From Conchocele bisecta (Eukaryota; Mollusca; Bivalvia; Lucinida; Thyasiridae): a DNA stretch of 64,000 nt. A program made the position numbers and the translations under genes. Positions 63,801-64,000 of this stretch are shown here, one piece after another; within the stretch, counting starts at the first letter, position 1; every line of letters begins with the position of its first letter. The stretch lies in contig CM055280.1 of the NCBI GenBank assembly GCA_029237695.1, positions 36,664,508 through 36,728,507 of the forward strand. Reading direction: 5' to 3'. Under the pieces are notes generated by a model, which did not search any database, was not told the DNA's origin, and saw only the letters and a list, made by a program, of their open reading frames with translations.

Positions 63801-64000
63801 ACTTTGAACGTCCAAGTTTATTTCCCTTTTTTATTTGACCCTCGGGTCATGGATTATCTGCCTCTTTCGACTTAGAATGTTCCAATGTTGGCTTGTAAGT
63901 CGTAAAACTTTTAACTGAAACTTGGTATGTAGCTTGCTTCTGATGAGTCGATGCGCAACATTTATTTCGATTTTTTATTCGACCCACCGGCTCATGGATT
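63800..64000 (+). repeat. Satellite of about 165 bp, right block
   Basis: The same monomer resumes after the insertion: CTCGGGTCATGGATTATCTG (about 63841), GGCTTGTAAGTCGTAAA, CTGAAACTTGGTATGTAGCT and again a CTCATGGATT at the window edge. It continues past the window. Confidence 0.85.

Overview
This 64 kb window looks like intergenic sequence from a metazoan, most likely a bivalve mollusc. That reading is inference. It rests on AT-rich DNA with no dense gene structure, many palindromic MITEs, GTCCGTCC microsatellites behind short hairpins, tRNA-derived SINEs, a gypsy element, a CR1/Jockey-type LINE, Harbinger, Tc1 and mariner relics and a Polinton-like remnant. The species is not determined. 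I find no complete host gene. The best host candidate is one short minus-strand exon (4039-4117) that encodes a signal peptide and ends at a GTAAG splice donor. A TATA-like box lies upstream.

Layout. 1-12.6 kb: dispersed palindromic MITEs, a TA-flanked pogo-like MITE, a 1.35 kb inverted repeat, and the signal-peptide exon. 12.6-17.6 kb: a nest in which a TTAA-flanked MITE carries a 4.5 kb Harbinger transposon (CTG target duplication, uninterrupted paralogues of the site elsewhere in the window). The Harbinger holds a frameshifted transposase, a GGTCGGTGTC minisatellite, a 340 bp CCCTG tract and a SINE. 17.6-30.5 kb: MITEs, large inverted repeats and a six-unit satellite of about 160 bp. 30.55-30.90 kb: a small TA-flanked foldback MITE. 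30.96-34.50 kb: a 3.5 kb foldback element whose two arms are inverted arrays of a 44 bp repeat, with a perfect 6 bp target duplication. 35.25-37.88 kb: a second long-inverted-repeat element with a perfect 6 bp duplication. 38.59-44.16 kb: a gypsy retrotransposon with both LTRs and ATAAG duplications, its ORFs broken by frameshifts. 44.2-46.6 kb: a dispersed repeat with three hairpin-microsatellite units, then tRNA-like modules. 46.77-51.56 kb: a 4.8 kb palindromic element with 21 bp repeat arms, interrupted by a 5'-truncated LINE whose empty site survives in the opposite arm. 52-57.5 kb: mariner and Tc1 pseudogenes, MITEs and a tandem duplication. 58,019-58,518: a 500 bp run of N. 58.5-60.1 kb: divergent Polinton/large-DNA-virus-like gene remnants around a 24 bp inverted repeat. 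60.5-64 kb: a second copy of the 44-46 kb repeat, then a 165 bp satellite interrupted by a hairpin-microsatellite element that ends in 442 bp tandem repeats.

The main conclusion is about genome architecture. Three large foldback elements (30963-34498, 35248-37876, 46765-51560) begin with TAT or TAC directly after ATG, two with perfect 6 bp target duplications. They may form one non-autonomous DNA-transposon group whose arms differ completely in repeat content. Most long ORFs in the window (up to about 600 codons) are products of stop-free tandem repeats and are not listed as genes.
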